This document shows positions 41,385-50,548 of a stretch of 64,000 bases of DNA, one piece after another. The translations under genes and the position numbers were made by a program. The notes beneath the pieces are model-generated. The model was not told where the DNA came from. It ran no database searches and saw nothing but the letters and a program-made list of their open reading frames with translations. Numbering within the stretch: position 1 is the stretch's first letter; every line of letters starts with the position of its first letter. The stretch covers positions 248,001 through 312,000 of the forward strand of contig CANLVG010000004.1 in NCBI GenBank assembly GCA_947494565.1, written 5' to 3'. This stretch comes from an uncultured Flavobacteriaceae bacterium. GTDB taxonomy: Bacteria > Bacteroidota > Bacteroidia > Flavobacteriales > Flavobacteriaceae.

Positions 41385-43662
41385 AATGAACCGTTTTAGT
41401 GACAAGAATCGCGTCGTTTAGAACAAATGGCATGGGAATGTCATGTTCTGGCCGGGCTGGAATACTGAATTGGGAATTTTGCAACAAGTCGTTCGATGCC
41501 TCGTAGATGGTAAGACGTAAGGTTTCCTCTTTCGGTAGAATCAGCTCTAGGTCCGTATAGGGCCTATCGCTGATATAATGGGTAACCAGTTTCCCATAGC
41601 GACGATTTTTTAAATAGTATTCAGAAAGCTCAACACCATTAACGGAAGCTTTTTTCAAGTGTACATCATTCGTAAAAACCTCAAGTCGATTGATGTTCCG
41701 CTGCGGTGTAATGCATACTTCAAGATAGCGGTTTTCCCCAATAATGGTATCCCTGGTCTTTTCAATGGTCATCATCGGAATCGCCTTTTTCGGGGCCTTG
41801 CTGACATAAGTGAAGCTCGAACTGTATTTACTACTGATCGTGCTATTGTCCAATTTTTCGGGAACCTCTTTGTCGGCACCCAAATATTGAGCTGTCCATG
41901 TCGAAAGAGAATTTTCATAGGTGGCCCATTTTGCCGATTTCGTATCGGCATCATAAACGTACAATAGGCTGGTCGGTTTGGCATTTTCCACAGAAAACCC
42001 CGAATTGAAATGCGCGACGATCATAGCGCCCAAGAATATCAAAAGACAAAGCGAGGCCAGTGTTTTTTTTCTTTTGATAAAACCAAAAACAGGTAAGAGC
42101 AGTAGAAAGACCAGTGTAGCGAATGCTGTTGAAGCCACCATCATTTTAAGACCGAGGCCTACCGGAAACATCTTGAGAAAGGGAGCGAAAATGAAAATCG
42201 CCGGTAGTCCTAGAAAGACCATTAAGTAGGCGGAAGGAACTTCTTGATTCAGCACCACCCAAAAGGAGGCCAACAAAGCAAATAGGGGGATGATAAAAAA
42301 ACTAGCTCCAGGTAAATAGAGGGCTATCAGCGCACAAATGAGGAGCCAGAGTATGATAGGGCCAACCAGTAAATTCGACATTTTTAATTTTCTGAACTGC
42401 CGATAGCCATAAAAACAGATCCCCAAAGACAAGAAAACAAAAGCGGCAATATAGGTATGCCCATTATAGGTGAAGCCATGAAGGATATCTTTGTAGTGGG
42501 GATAAATCGATTTCAAGATGGACCAACTAAAATATCCAATGGCACCATTGATAACGAGTACTAAAACCATCGGAAGGAAACCCTTGAGTATAGCATTTAT
42601 TTCAAGTTCTTTGTTACGGAAACCATGAACCAACAAGACGATAAATAGTAAAACCGCCAGCGCGAACATGGGCCAGATCCATTCAAAAGGGTAGGATACC
42701 AATTTGAAAAAGGGCATGTTGAAATAAATGGAATCGTTTAGACTTTTGAGATCGGTCAAATCGGCGTCGCTAAAGTGTTTGAGAAGAGGCATGAGGTAGG
42801 TGCCCTGATGGGTCAAGGTATTTTTATCAAGGCGCTCATAGGTGTCATGTTCCGTGTGGTAATCGTAGTGGTCATCGATAAAGGCAAAATTGAAACCCTC
42901 GATGTCGCCATCTTCCCTGAAGACGGTGAGATCCGTGTCATTGGGCAGCATTTTATAGATGCTGTACGCCAAGGAGTTGGCAACCGGGTAATTCGGATTG
43001 GCCTTGGTAAACTCTTTAATCAGTTTTGAATTGCCGCGGTTGGTTTCAATAAGCATATAACTTGGTCCGCCGCTGCCACGGGCCTCAAAATTTAGGACCA
43101 GCCCAACATCTTTCCGCCACGGATGTTCCTTGACGAACAGGTCGGCTCCGTTAAGGCCTAACTCTTCGGCGTCGGAAATCAAAACAATAATATCGTTCTT
43201 TGGTTCGGTATTTTCGCTCAAAAACGCCCGGAGACCTTCCAAGATGGTCGCCACCCCGCTACCCGCGTCGCTGGCACCCAATGAAGAATGCGGACTGCTG
43301 TCATAGTGCGAAAGCAATAAAAGGGCCTTTCCGTCAGAGGTGCCCTTGATTCTGGCTAAAATATTCACGGCCTTGCTGAGGTTGCCCCAATCACCCGCAG
43401 TATACCCTTCTTGTAATGAAGTTTCAAGTCCTAGTTTTTCAAGTTCGGAAACAATATAGGCCCTCACTTCCGTATGGGCTTCAAAGCCCACTGCGTGCGG
43501 TTTTTGTGCTATTTGCTCTACATGTTCAAAGGCCTTTGCGGTGGAAAAATGATGCTCGGGACCCATCGCATCCTCGGAATAGGAAGGCATTAGCCCTTCA
43601 TAACTCCAATACACGGCAGCTATGATGAGCAACAAGGCGGTTAGGGACGAAAACTTTTTCAT
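41377..43662 (-). CDS. M28 family membrane metallopeptidase
   Basis: A 761-residue membrane-bound zinc aminopeptidase. The N-terminal part is an M28 domain at about 45-310: LLLLSHYDSSPHSSLGASDA (His and first Asp), DAEELGLNGADLFVKEHPWR (Glu-Glu), FEARGSGGPSYMLIETN and DHYDYHTEHDTYERLDKNTL (late His). The catalytic zinc ligands are therefore all visible. From about residue 335 several hydrophobic segments follow (WIWPMFALAVLLFIVLLVHG, AFVFLSLGICFYGYRQF, LLICALIALYLPGASFFIIP), so the protein has the layout of fungal vacuolar-type M28 proteases, with a soluble periplasmic tail at about 575-761. It probably trims peptides at the cell envelope. It is coupled to the SDR-like gene downstream. Confidence 0.86.
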   Translation of the reverse strand: MKKFSSLTALLLIIAAVYWSYEGLMPSYSEDAMGPEHHFSTAKAFEHVEQIAQKPHAVGFEAHTEVRAYIVSELEKLGLETSLQEGYTAGDWGNLSKAVNILARIKGTSDGKALLLLSHYDSSPHSSLGASDAGSGVATILEGLRAFLSENTEPKNDIIVLISDAEELGLNGADLFVKEHPWRKDVGLVLNFEARGSGGPSYMLIETNRGNSKLIKEFTKANPNYPVANSLAYSIYKMLPNDTDLTVFREDGDIEGFNFAFIDDHYDYHTEHDTYERLDKNTLTHQGTYLMPLLKHFSDADLTDLKSLNDSIYFNMPFFKLVSYPFEWIWPMFALAVLLFIVLLVHGFRNKELEINAILKGFLPMVLVLVINGAIGYFSWSILKSIYPHYKDILHGFTYNGHTYIAAFVFLSLGICFYGYRQFRKLKMSNLLVGPIILWLLICALIALYLPGASFFIIPLFALLASFWVVLNQEVPSAYLMVFLGLPAIFIFAPFLKMFPVGLGLKMMVASTAFATLVFLLLLPVFGFIKRKKTLASLCLLIFLGAMIVAHFNSGFSVENAKPTSLLYVYDADTKSAKWATYENSLSTWTAQYLGADKEVPEKLDNSTISSKYSSSFTYVSKAPKKAIPMMTIEKTRDTIIGENRYLEVCITPQRNINRLEVFTNDVHLKKASVNGVELSEYYLKNRRYGKLVTHYISDRPYTDLELILPKEETLRLTIYEASNDLLQNSQFSIPARPEHDIPMPFVLNDAILVTKTVHFE

Positions 43663-43864
43663 TTAGTGCGGTTCTAGGTTTAAATGTAAGAAATTCTTAT
43701 GGCACCTTGGCGATTCAAGACCCTTCCGAATTTCTCATATGACAAGGGCGATATATGCTGATTGAACTGTTTTTTAGACAAAAAGGGAAAGGTTTTACAT
43801 CGAAAAAATGTCAAGCACATGGATTAATTTGCTATCTTTAGTAATCAACCTAAATTGTAACGTT

Positions 43865-44332
43865 ATGGGAATCAAGAGTTTTCAAGGCCGTAGGGCAAAG
43901 GCAGATGTAAAGAAAGAATATAAAGCTCCGATACTGGTGACCGATTATATGACCAAAAAGTTAGTGACTTTCACTCCTAAGCAATCGATTTTGGAGGTTA
44001 TGGAGCTGTTCACCAAATATAATATATCTGGGGGTCCGGTGTTGGATGACAATGGATTTTTAGTAGGAATCATCTCCGAAGCGGATTGTATGAAACAAAT
44101 ATCGGAAAGCCGCTATTTCAATCAACCTATTCTCGACAAGAGTGTCGAGCGTTTTATGACAAAAAACGTTGATACCATTCCCCATGACATAAGCATCTTT
44201 GATGCAGCGGGTGTTTTTCATAAAGGAAACAGGCGCCGACTTCCGGTCATGAAAGATGGTCTTCTTGTCGGGCAGATCAGTCGTAAGGATATTGTGGTCG
44301 CTGCCCTCAAACTCAGTGGACAAAACTGGTAA
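43865..44332 (+). CDS. CBS domain protein
   Basis: A 155-residue protein with two CBS domains and no other domain. The first is at about 25-85 (VTDYMTKKLVTFTPKQSILE, GGPVLDDNGFLVGIISEADC), the second at about 95-150 (VERFMTKNVDTIPHDISIFD, RRLPVMKDGLLVGQISRKDI). Paired CBS domains bind adenosine nucleotides such as AMP or ATP and regulate a partner protein. The start is ATG 43865, and an in-frame upstream ATG at 43808 would add a poor leader of 19 residues. TATCTTTA at 43833-43840 is a one-mismatch -7 element. The gene is alone, convergent with the zinc-ribbon gene nine bases away. No partner is encoded close by. Confidence 0.85.
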   Translation: MGIKSFQGRRAKADVKKEYKAPILVTDYMTKKLVTFTPKQSILEVMELFTKYNISGGPVLDDNGFLVGIISEADCMKQISESRYFNQPILDKSVERFMTKNVDTIPHDISIFDAAGVFHKGNRRRLPVMKDGLLVGQISRKDIVVAALKLSGQNW

Positions 44333-44340
44333 TTACACCT

Positions 44341-44697
44341 TTATTCCCTTTTCACAATCATATAGTAGTCGTTGTCAAGCGGTAGATACCCTAAATCGTA
44401 AACGAAGTAATAAGTGGTACCTTTTTTTGTAGTATAGAGATTGGTAATGAAGTCGAAATCGAAATTTTTATCAAGCAAACGTGTCTTGGTGGTCCTTGTT
44501 TTCCCATCCTTTAGGGTAAAACTGTCCAGTACCTTGTAATTTTTTCGCAATCGGTTGTTGATATTTCGGATGAGATTCTTGGTAGCGGGATTTACTTTGT
44601 TGTGATAGGCATTTCGGCATCCGTCTGAACAGAATTTCTTGTCGATACGGCCCATGAGTTCCCCGCCACATTCCTGACATTTTTTCTTTTCGTTCAT
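44341..44697 (-). CDS. Small zinc-ribbon protein
   Basis: A 118-residue protein. The N-terminus is a treble-clef/zinc-ribbon-like motif CQECGGELMGRIDKKFCSDG with a last CRNAYHN, so cysteines CxxC and CxxxC bind one zinc. The FCSDxCRNAYHN form is that of small zinc-ribbons found in Bacteroidota (DUF2116-like). The rest is a helix (NLIRNINNRLRKNYKVLDSF) and beta strands with aromatic residues (NLYTTKKGTTYYFVYDLGYL). It could bind nucleic acid or protein. It starts by ATGA overlap with the DUF6265-like gene, so the two are co-translated. Confidence 0.72.
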   Translation of the reverse strand: MNEKKKCQECGGELMGRIDKKFCSDGCRNAYHNKVNPATKNLIRNINNRLRKNYKVLDSFTLKDGKTRTTKTRLLDKNFDFDFITNLYTTKKGTTYYFVYDLGYLPLDNDYYMIVKRE

Positions 44698-45182
44698 TGT
44701 TTCTTATAGTTGAAAACGACCTCTTCTTCGGTACCGTTTTGATGTATACGGGCATAGATGTTGATTTCGTCAGTAGTGACTTTTTCAAAGGTGAACCCTT
44801 CAAAATACAATCGATTTCCCACTACTTTGATCAGTTTGAAGCGTTGCACTTCTTCTCTTTCTTCCCAGCCTTTCAAATCCCCTCCGAAATGTTTGAGCTC
44901 AAAGACAAGGGTTCCGTCAAGTTCCCTGATATGTCCCAATTCATAGAAGTTGACCGCGCTGTCAACGACTAATTTAAAGGAGAACATCATGGAACCGCCT
45001 AGAGGTGGGCTCCAAATTTCCTCGGTGATGCCGCCAAAAGCCTCACCTTTCCAGTGTCCTTCCATCCAAGTGATTTCCGATAAAGTGGCTTTTGGTGAAT
45101 TCTCCCCAGCATTTAATGATAGGGTATTTTGGGCATGGCAAGTGATACTTGCCAATACGAATACGAGTGTGGTAAGCTTCAT
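44694..45182 (-). CDS. Exported DUF6265-like protein
   Basis: A 162-residue protein with signal peptide (MKLTTLVFVLASITCHAQ, cleavage at HAQ). The mature part resembles the DUF6265 family, with LSEITWMEGHWKGEAFGGI and EIWSPPLGGSMMFSFKL near the start and a lipocalin-like strand order (YELGHIRELDGTLVFELKHF, YFEGFTFEKVTTDEINIY). The start ATG at 45182 is preferred to the in-frame start at 45227 because it begins the signal. Its end overlaps the zinc-ribbon gene (ATGA). The role is not known, and some related proteins are annotated as domain of unknown function only. Confidence 0.7.
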   Translation of the reverse strand: MKLTTLVFVLASITCHAQNTLSLNAGENSPKATLSEITWMEGHWKGEAFGGITEEIWSPPLGGSMMFSFKLVVDSAVNFYELGHIRELDGTLVFELKHFGGDLKGWEEREEVQRFKLIKVVGNRLYFEGFTFEKVTTDEINIYARIHQNGTEEEVVFNYKKQ

Positions 45183-45295
45183 GATGGTAATTTTGAATTG
45201 AACAATATACGAAATATCCGTTTTCAAACGGCTGAGTTACAAGTCCGAATGGAATTGTTATATAGATGACGTAATCAAAAAAGACTGTCCGGACA

Positions 45296-45856
45296 TTATT
45301 CCACCATTAATTGATACTTTTTTAAAAGGCCAGGTAGTCCCTCTTTTGTAAACCTGGCGTTCTTCAACTGATTTTTTTCGGGGTCAATGGAAAAATTCAA
45401 GGCCTTCGTGAAGTCCGCATTTTGAAGATTTGTTTGCGAAAAAATGGCATTGTCCAAATAGCTGTATTCAAAATTGGCATGTGCTAGGTTCGCTTGGGTA
45501 AAATCAACTTCCATGAGCTTACAGGCCTTAAAATCTTGCTTTTTAAGGGCCAGTCCATAGAAGGAGGAAAAATTCAAAGTGCAATTTTGAAATGTGAAAT
45601 CCATCAAGAAATCATTGCAGTCCTCAAATTTGAGTCCGATCATTTTACAATCGGAAAAGTGTACTTCCTTAAAGATGGTATGGGCCACATTCGCATTGCT
45701 GAGGTTGCACGCTATAAACTCACACTCCATAAAATTTTGGTTGTCCAAATACCCATTTTCGAAAGTACATCCTTCAAAAACACAGTTTTCATATTCACCT
45801 CTAGGCAGCCGGGTTTTTGAATACTCTTGGTTGGTAAAGGTTTGGTCTAAAATCAT
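45296..45856 (-). CDS. Pentapeptide-repeat protein
   Basis: A 186-residue right-handed quadrilateral beta-helix protein. At least 18 five-residue repeats of the form A(N/D/E)(L/F)xx are visible: [80 protein letters not shown] and [15 protein letters not shown]. Size and shape resemble the MfpA/Qnr proteins that bind DNA gyrase, but most pentapeptide proteins do not protect gyrase and no specific motif supports that here. It overlaps the large repeat-protein gene by four bases and is transcribed after it. Confidence 0.85.
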   Translation of the reverse strand: MILDQTFTNQEYSKTRLPRGEYENCVFEGCTFENGYLDNQNFMECEFIACNLSNANVAHTIFKEVHFSDCKMIGLKFEDCNDFLMDFTFQNCTLNFSSFYGLALKKQDFKACKLMEVDFTQANLAHANFEYSYLDNAIFSQTNLQNADFTKALNFSIDPEKNQLKNARFTKEGLPGLLKKYQLMVE

Positions 45857-48800
45857 TCCGGCAAAATAATCGCGGGTAATCCAAGTTCTTTATACATTGA
45901 ATTATAGGCATTCATTTCCTCTTCAACAATGGCGTTTCGTTCATTTTCATATACTTTCCAGTCTTTTGACAGGTCGGCCCACCGCTCTTTAGCCCCTTGG
46001 GTCAGCTGTGGTTCGGCAGCGTCAACGTAACCTTTTAAATGGATAAGCTGTGCGTTGAGTTTGTTGTTGTAATTAATGACATCTTGAAACGTTTTTTGCT
46101 TGGCCTGTATCAAGTTTTCCTCCCACGAGACGATTCGCTTCACTAGTGCTTCTCCCTTCTCTAAAAGTGCCTTCGCCTGATCTTTGTCCGTGAGAAGTTT
46201 GGCATACCCTTCTAATTGGGCTTTTGCGGAACGCATGTCGTTCACCGACTCATGTATGGTATGGAGTACTTCTTCAATACCTTCTAACATGGCTTGTTGT
46301 TCCTGATACTCCGATGCGCTTGCTTTGACTTTAGGATTGGCCAGTACCTTCACCTCCGTTTGGACGGTTTGCTCCTCTAAGGAGAGTTTCAACGTATAGG
46401 TGCCCGGGCCGACATTGGAACCTGTATCTCCTCCGAAAACAAATACTTTATCTATTGCCGGTAGGCTCTTCCTTTTGAAATTCCATGTAAAGCGGTTGTA
46501 CCCTTTTTTTGAAGGCAATACCTGTGGTTTTGATGGTCCTCCTGGCCAGGTCTTGAATTTTTTGTCTTTTTTATTGGTGTACGTACGAATGACTTTGTTC
46601 CCTTGAAGAACTTCCAACTTCAGCGCTAAACTATCGCTATTGGCAGGTAAATAGTAGTCAAAAGTGACACCGCTTTTTGGATTGTCACCTAAACCTGGAC
46701 GAGGCTTGTCACTACTGCCGCCAAAAATCAAATAGGTGTCTTTGGGTTGAAATAGCTGTACGGTTTCTTTAGCCGAATCGGCATTTTGTACGGCAGCCAG
46801 ATCATCTAAAATCCAAAAGGAGCGACCGGCTGTAGCCGCAACGAGATCATTGTCTTGAATGATGAGGTCATTGATGGGAACTACCGGAAGGTTCAATTGA
46901 AAAGGTTGCCAATTTTGACCGTCGTTCCAGGAGATGAATAGGCCGGTTTCCGTACCGGCATATAACAACCCTTGCCTTTTATGGTCTTCACGTACGACAC
47001 GTGTAAATGTGTGCTCGCCCACAATACCGGTTACGATTCGACTCCAGGTCTGTCCATAGTCGGTGGTCTTGAAAATATGTGAATTCAGATCCATTGATTT
47101 GTAGCGCATTACGACAACATAGGCCGTGGCGGCATCATGTGGGGAAACATCAATACTGTTCACAATACCATCGGGAACGTTTGGAGGAGTTACATTCGTC
47201 CAATTCTGCCCGCCATCCCTCGTGATATGCAACCAACCGTCATCACTACCGGCCCAAAGCACTCCTTTTTCATGAGGCGACTCTACCAAATAGGTGAGGG
47301 TGTTGTAGTTCTCGCCCCCAGCGGCTTCGTTTGTATAGGGTGCACCACCCGGCCCGTGTTTTTCAATTTCGTTTTTAGTGAGGTCAGGACTCACGGCTTC
47401 CCAACTTTGCCCTTCGTCCGTAGACTTGAAAACTACATTTCCGGCGTGGTAAATCGTTTTTCGGTCGTGAGGGGAAGTTATTACGGGAGCGTTCCAATTA
47501 TATCTATATTTTGAGTCTTTAGGCGCAATACTTAGACCCAATTCGGGATATTCTTTAATTGGTTTGGATTCTCGTGATTTCGCGTCCCATTTGTCTAAAT
47601 TTCCTTGGTATGTACCGCCATAAATAATTTCGGGATTGTCAGGGTCAAAGGCTAAGAAAGCACTTTCGCCTCCTGCCACAGCGTACCAGTCTTTCCAGTC
47701 GATACCCGCATCATTGGTACGACTCGCTATCGCCACAGTGGAATTATCTTGCTGCCCTCCATATACATTATAAGGCACCAGGTTATCCGTAATTACACGA
47801 TAAAACTGCGCTGTATTTTGATTGGTCTGTGTGCTCCAACTGCTGCCTCCGTTATTGGAGACATTCGAGCCTCCGTCATTGGAGTTGATCATCCGTTGGT
47901 TGTTGTGGGGGTCAATCCACAAGTGGTGGTTGTCGCCATGAGGCGTGGGTAGAGGTTTGAAGCTACGTCCAGCGTCAATCGATTTGGTTACCGGCGCATT
48001 TAATACGTAAACGACATTTTCGTTCTGTGGATCGGCAAAAATTTCCATATAATACCACGAACGTGCTATGTTGATTCTGTCTTTGTTGACCTGCGTCCAT
48101 TTTTTCCCTGCATCGGTCGATTTGTATACGCCTCCTTTTGTGCCTTCGGCTTCCAATACGGCATAAACAATTTCATTATTCGCCCGAGAGACCGAAATAC
48201 CGGCTTTTCCGAAATCCTTAGGTAGGCCCTCTTTCATTTTTTTCCAAGTGCTACCACCATCAGTGGATTTGTACAGCCCCGAGTCTTTGCCGCCCGACTC
48301 CATAATCCATGGGTAGCGTCGATGTTGCCACATTGCGGCATATAAGATCGATGGGTTTTTCATATCCATCGATAAGTCCGATGCTCCGGTTGTATTATTT
48401 ACAAAAAGCACACGCTCCCAAGTGTTTCCCCCATCCGTGGAACGATAAATACCGCGATCGGGTGTGGCTCCGTATTGCGCTCCTTGGGCCGCTACGAAAA
48501 TGATATTCGGATCGTTAGGGTGAATGATGACATCCGAAATGTGACGTGTATGGTCCAAACCGATATGTGTCCACGTTTTTCCGGCATCCGTAGATTTGTA
48601 GACCCCATCTCCCATGGAAGTCATTACACCACGTGCAGCATGCTCGCCCATGCCCGCGATAACGATATTCGGATTATTTTCAGAAACGGCGATAGCACCG
48701 ACCGTACCTGTTTTTAAAAATCCGTCGGAGATGTTTTTCCACGAAATTCCCGCGTCGACGGTTTTCCAGATACCTCCTCCTACAGTACCCATGTAATATG

Positions 48801-48999
48801 TCATGGGGTCACCTACAACCCCGGATGAAGCTACGCTACGACCGCCACGGTGTGGGCCTATATTGCGCCATTTGAGCCCATGAAAAAGGGAGTCTTGAAT
48901 GGTTGTAACAGGCGTGCTACCCTTCTTTTTCCTTCTTTGGGAAAGCAGTGTTAGCGGTAATACGAGCAAGAGGACGAGAAATAATTTTAGGATTTTCAT
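45853..48999 (-). CDS. Large secreted VPS10/BNR-type propeller protein (glycosyl-hydrolase-like)
   Basis: A 1048-residue exported protein of the family annotated as WD40/YVTN/BNR-like repeat or glycosyl hydrolase. The start is ATG 48999 with signal [20 protein letters not shown]. Two propellers span about residues 35-700: [20 protein letters not shown], then many Asp-box-like blades such as [58 protein letters not shown] and [14 protein letters not shown]. The C-terminal 300 residues hold a beta-sandwich ([20 protein letters not shown]) and a helical coiled region ([20 protein letters not shown]). These proteins resemble sortilin-type propellers and may bind peptides or glycans, and hydrolase activity has not been shown. 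No sialidase RIP motif was seen. It is followed by the coupled pentapeptide gene. Confidence 0.85.
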   Translation of the reverse strand: MKILKLFLVLLLVLPLTLLSQRRKKKGSTPVTTIQDSLFHGLKWRNIGPHRGGRSVASSGVVGDPMTYYMGTVGGGIWKTVDAGISWKNISDGFLKTGTVGAIAVSENNPNIVIAGMGEHAARGVMTSMGDGVYKSTDAGKTWTHIGLDHTRHISDVIIHPNDPNIIFVAAQGAQYGATPDRGIYRSTDGGNTWERVLFVNNTTGASDLSMDMKNPSILYAAMWQHRRYPWIMESGGKDSGLYKSTDGGSTWKKMKEGLPKDFGKAGISVSRANNEIVYAVLEAEGTKGGVYKSTDAGKKWTQVNKDRINIARSWYYMEIFADPQNENVVYVLNAPVTKSIDAGRSFKPLPTPHGDNHHLWIDPHNNQRMINSNDGGSNVSNNGGSSWSTQTNQNTAQFYRVITDNLVPYNVYGGQQDNSTVAIASRTNDAGIDWKDWYAVAGGESAFLAFDPDNPEIIYGGTYQGNLDKWDAKSRESKPIKEYPELGLSIAPKDSKYRYNWNAPVITSPHDRKTIYHAGNVVFKSTDEGQSWEAVSPDLTKNEIEKHGPGGAPYTNEAAGGENYNTLTYLVESPHEKGVLWAGSDDGWLHITRDGGQNWTNVTPPNVPDGIVNSIDVSPHDAATAYVVVMRYKSMDLNSHIFKTTDYGQTWSRIVTGIVGEHTFTRVVREDHKRQGLLYAGTETGLFISWNDGQNWQPFQLNLPVVPINDLIIQDNDLVAATAGRSFWILDDLAAVQNADSAKETVQLFQPKDTYLIFGGSSDKPRPGLGDNPKSGVTFDYYLPANSDSLALKLEVLQGNKVIRTYTNKKDKKFKTWPGGPSKPQVLPSKKGYNRFTWNFKRKSLPAIDKVFVFGGDTGSNVGPGTYTLKLSLEEQTVQTEVKVLANPKVKASASEYQEQQAMLEGIEEVLHTIHESVNDMRSAKAQLEGYAKLLTDKDQAKALLEKGEALVKRIVSWEENLIQAKQKTFQDVINYNNKLNAQLIHLKGYVDAAEPQLTQGAKERWADLSKDWKVYENERNAIVEEEMNAYNSMYKELGLPAIILPE

Positions 49000-49082
49000 C
49001 TCAGGGAGTGGTTTTGAATTAGTCGTGATGAAGATAGTGAAAACGAACTTCAAATGTTTAACAAAAGTTAAAACGGTTTTTT

Positions 49083-49140
49083 ATTTTGGAACAATCGTTC
49101 TGATATTGATATATTTGTATCGGAACGATAGTTCCAAAAT
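49083..49140 (+). promoter_or_regulatory. Promoter and long inverted-repeat operator of the SDR-TetR genes
   Basis: The 23-bp arms ATTTTGGAACAATCGTTCTG (49083-49102, going on to 49105) and the inverse copy at 49118-49140 (ending GATAGTTCCAAAAT) match in 21 of 23 positions. Each arm itself contains a GAAC...GTTC palindrome. The -7 element TATATTTG (49110-49117), followed by T, lies exactly between the arms. A TTG at 49086-49088 is in the left arm, 21 nt before the -7 element. Binding of TetR to both arms would cover the promoter. Operator function is inferred. Confidence 0.7.
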
Positions 49141-49170
49141 AGAAACATAAATCCCTTAAAGACGATTACC

Positions 49171-49920
49171 ATGAAAAAATTAGCGAATAAAGTAGCCATT
49201 ATTACGGGCGCCACTAGTGGAATGGGCCTTGAAACGGCCAAACGATTTTTGGCCGAAGGAGCCAAGGTTGTGCTCACCGGAAGAAGCCAAGAAAAATTAG
49301 ATCGATTACCTTCAGAACTGTCGGGCGACTACTTATTGGTAAAAGCGGAAGCTTCAAGTGTGGCGGATAGCAAAAAACTTATTGAAAAGACGGTCGATAC
49401 CTTCGGCAAAATAGATGTACTGTTTCTGAATGCCGGTATTTTCAGGCTAGAGACGATTGACGGACTTACCGAGGAACTCTTTGACGAAGTGTACAATATC
49501 AATGTACGTGGCCCTTTATTTACGGTCAATGCAGCCTACAACCATCTCAATGAGGGCGCGAGTATCATGTTCAATACATCAGTTACCGACGTGAAAGGAT
49601 TTCCGGGCATGTCTGCTTATGCCTCGAGTAAAGCGGCATTACGTTCGTTGACCCGTACCTTGGCTGCCGAACTGGGTCCGAAAGGAATTCGCGTGAATGC
49701 CCTTTCACCAGGCCCGATAGACACTCCTATTTATGGAAAACACAATGTACCTCAAGAAAATATCGATGCCATGGCGGCTAATTTCCCTTCAATGATAAGC
49801 CTCGGTCGTTTTGGGAAATCCGAAGAAATCGCAACTACCGCTTTGTTTTTGGCATCTTCCGATAGCAGTTACATTACTGGTGCCGAGATTCCTGTGGATG
49901 GTGGGTTTGCTCAAGTATAA
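49171..49920 (+). CDS. SDR family oxidoreductase
   Basis: A 249-residue classical short-chain dehydrogenase/reductase. The cofactor motif TGATSGMGLETAKRF (TGxxxGxG) is near residue 13, with VVLTGRSQEKLDRLP at the end of strand 2, where Arg suggests NADP preference. LFLNAGIF is the NAG motif, NTSVTDVKG holds the catalytic Ser, and SAYASSKAALRSL is YxxxK. SPGPIDTPIYGKHN and a terminal GAEIPVDGGFAQV complete the family pattern. It is divergent from the large propeller gene and lies 37 bp before the TetR gene on the same strand. The promoter between carries an inverted-repeat operator, so TetR control is expected. The substrate may be a toxic carbonyl compound, but this is not visible. Confidence 0.9.
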   Translation: MKKLANKVAIITGATSGMGLETAKRFLAEGAKVVLTGRSQEKLDRLPSELSGDYLLVKAEASSVADSKKLIEKTVDTFGKIDVLFLNAGIFRLETIDGLTEELFDEVYNINVRGPLFTVNAAYNHLNEGASIMFNTSVTDVKGFPGMSAYASSKAALRSLTRTLAAELGPKGIRVNALSPGPIDTPIYGKHNVPQENIDAMAANFPSMISLGRFGKSEEIATTALFLASSDSSYITGAEIPVDGGFAQV

Positions 49921-49957
49921 TATCATTTCATACATTTGGCGGTAAGATTTTCGGATT

Positions 49958-50539
49958 ATGCCACGAACGAAGCAATTTGATGAGAAAGAAGTATTGAATA
50001 AGGCGATGGAACTCTTTTGGGAAAAAGGGTTCCACGCCACTTCAATACAGGATTTAGTGAGCCATATCGGAATCAATAGGGCAAGTATTTATGACACCTA
50101 CGGAGATAAAACCGCTCTCTTTGATAAGGCCTTCGAACAATATCGGAACAACAGCCTTGAATCACTACGGAATATACTGCACTCGGAACCGGATGTCAAG
50201 AAAGGGTTTCAAAATCTATTTCAGTTGGTGATTGACGATGTCAAGACGGGTAGGTGTACAAAAGGCTGCTTTGTCGTGAATACGATTACCGAGCTTGTGC
50301 CCGGAGATGCTGCGCTGCAAAATAAACTGGTTCAAAATTCAGCAATAACGGAAGCGCTTTTTGCCGAGTACATTCGCAACGGAATCACGAGCGGCAACCT
50401 GACCACTTCCAAAAACCCGGAAGCTATGGCCTTTACCCTGTTCACACTCTTCAGTGGGTTGCGAGTCATGGCCAAAATAGAGCAAAACCCATCAAAGTTG
50501 AGTGATACTATAGCTATTGGACTGACTATTTTGGATTAA
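49958..50539 (+). CDS. TetR/AcrR family transcriptional regulator
   Basis: A 193-residue TetR-type repressor. The N-terminal DNA-binding domain is visible as LNKAMELFWEKGFHATSIQD, with LVSHIGINRASIYDTYGDKT as the helix-turn-helix. The recognition part RASIYDTYGDKTALF is close to the LmrA/YxaF branch, which often controls SDR or efflux genes. The ligand-binding domain has a conserved Cys stretch TGRCTKGCFVVNTITELVPG, typical of the TetR_C_Cys-type group that may sense quinones or other thiol-reactive agents. It follows the SDR gene by 37 bp. It probably binds the inverted repeats at 49083-49140. Confidence 0.9.
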   Translation: MPRTKQFDEKEVLNKAMELFWEKGFHATSIQDLVSHIGINRASIYDTYGDKTALFDKAFEQYRNNSLESLRNILHSEPDVKKGFQNLFQLVIDDVKTGRCTKGCFVVNTITELVPGDAALQNKLVQNSAITEALFAEYIRNGITSGNLTTSKNPEAMAFTLFTLFSGLRVMAKIEQNPSKLSDTIAIGLTILD

Positions 50540-50548
50540 ACCATGGTC

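Noticed and set aside
45296-45856. Pentapeptide protein as a quinolone-resistance (Qnr) gene
   Set aside because: The repeat fold alone does not show gyrase binding, and no Qnr-specific loop was recognised.
45853-48999. Large BNR-like protein as a sialidase
   Set aside because: Asp-box-like blades are present but no RIP motif or arginine triad could be found, and the length and C-terminal region match the sortilin-like group.
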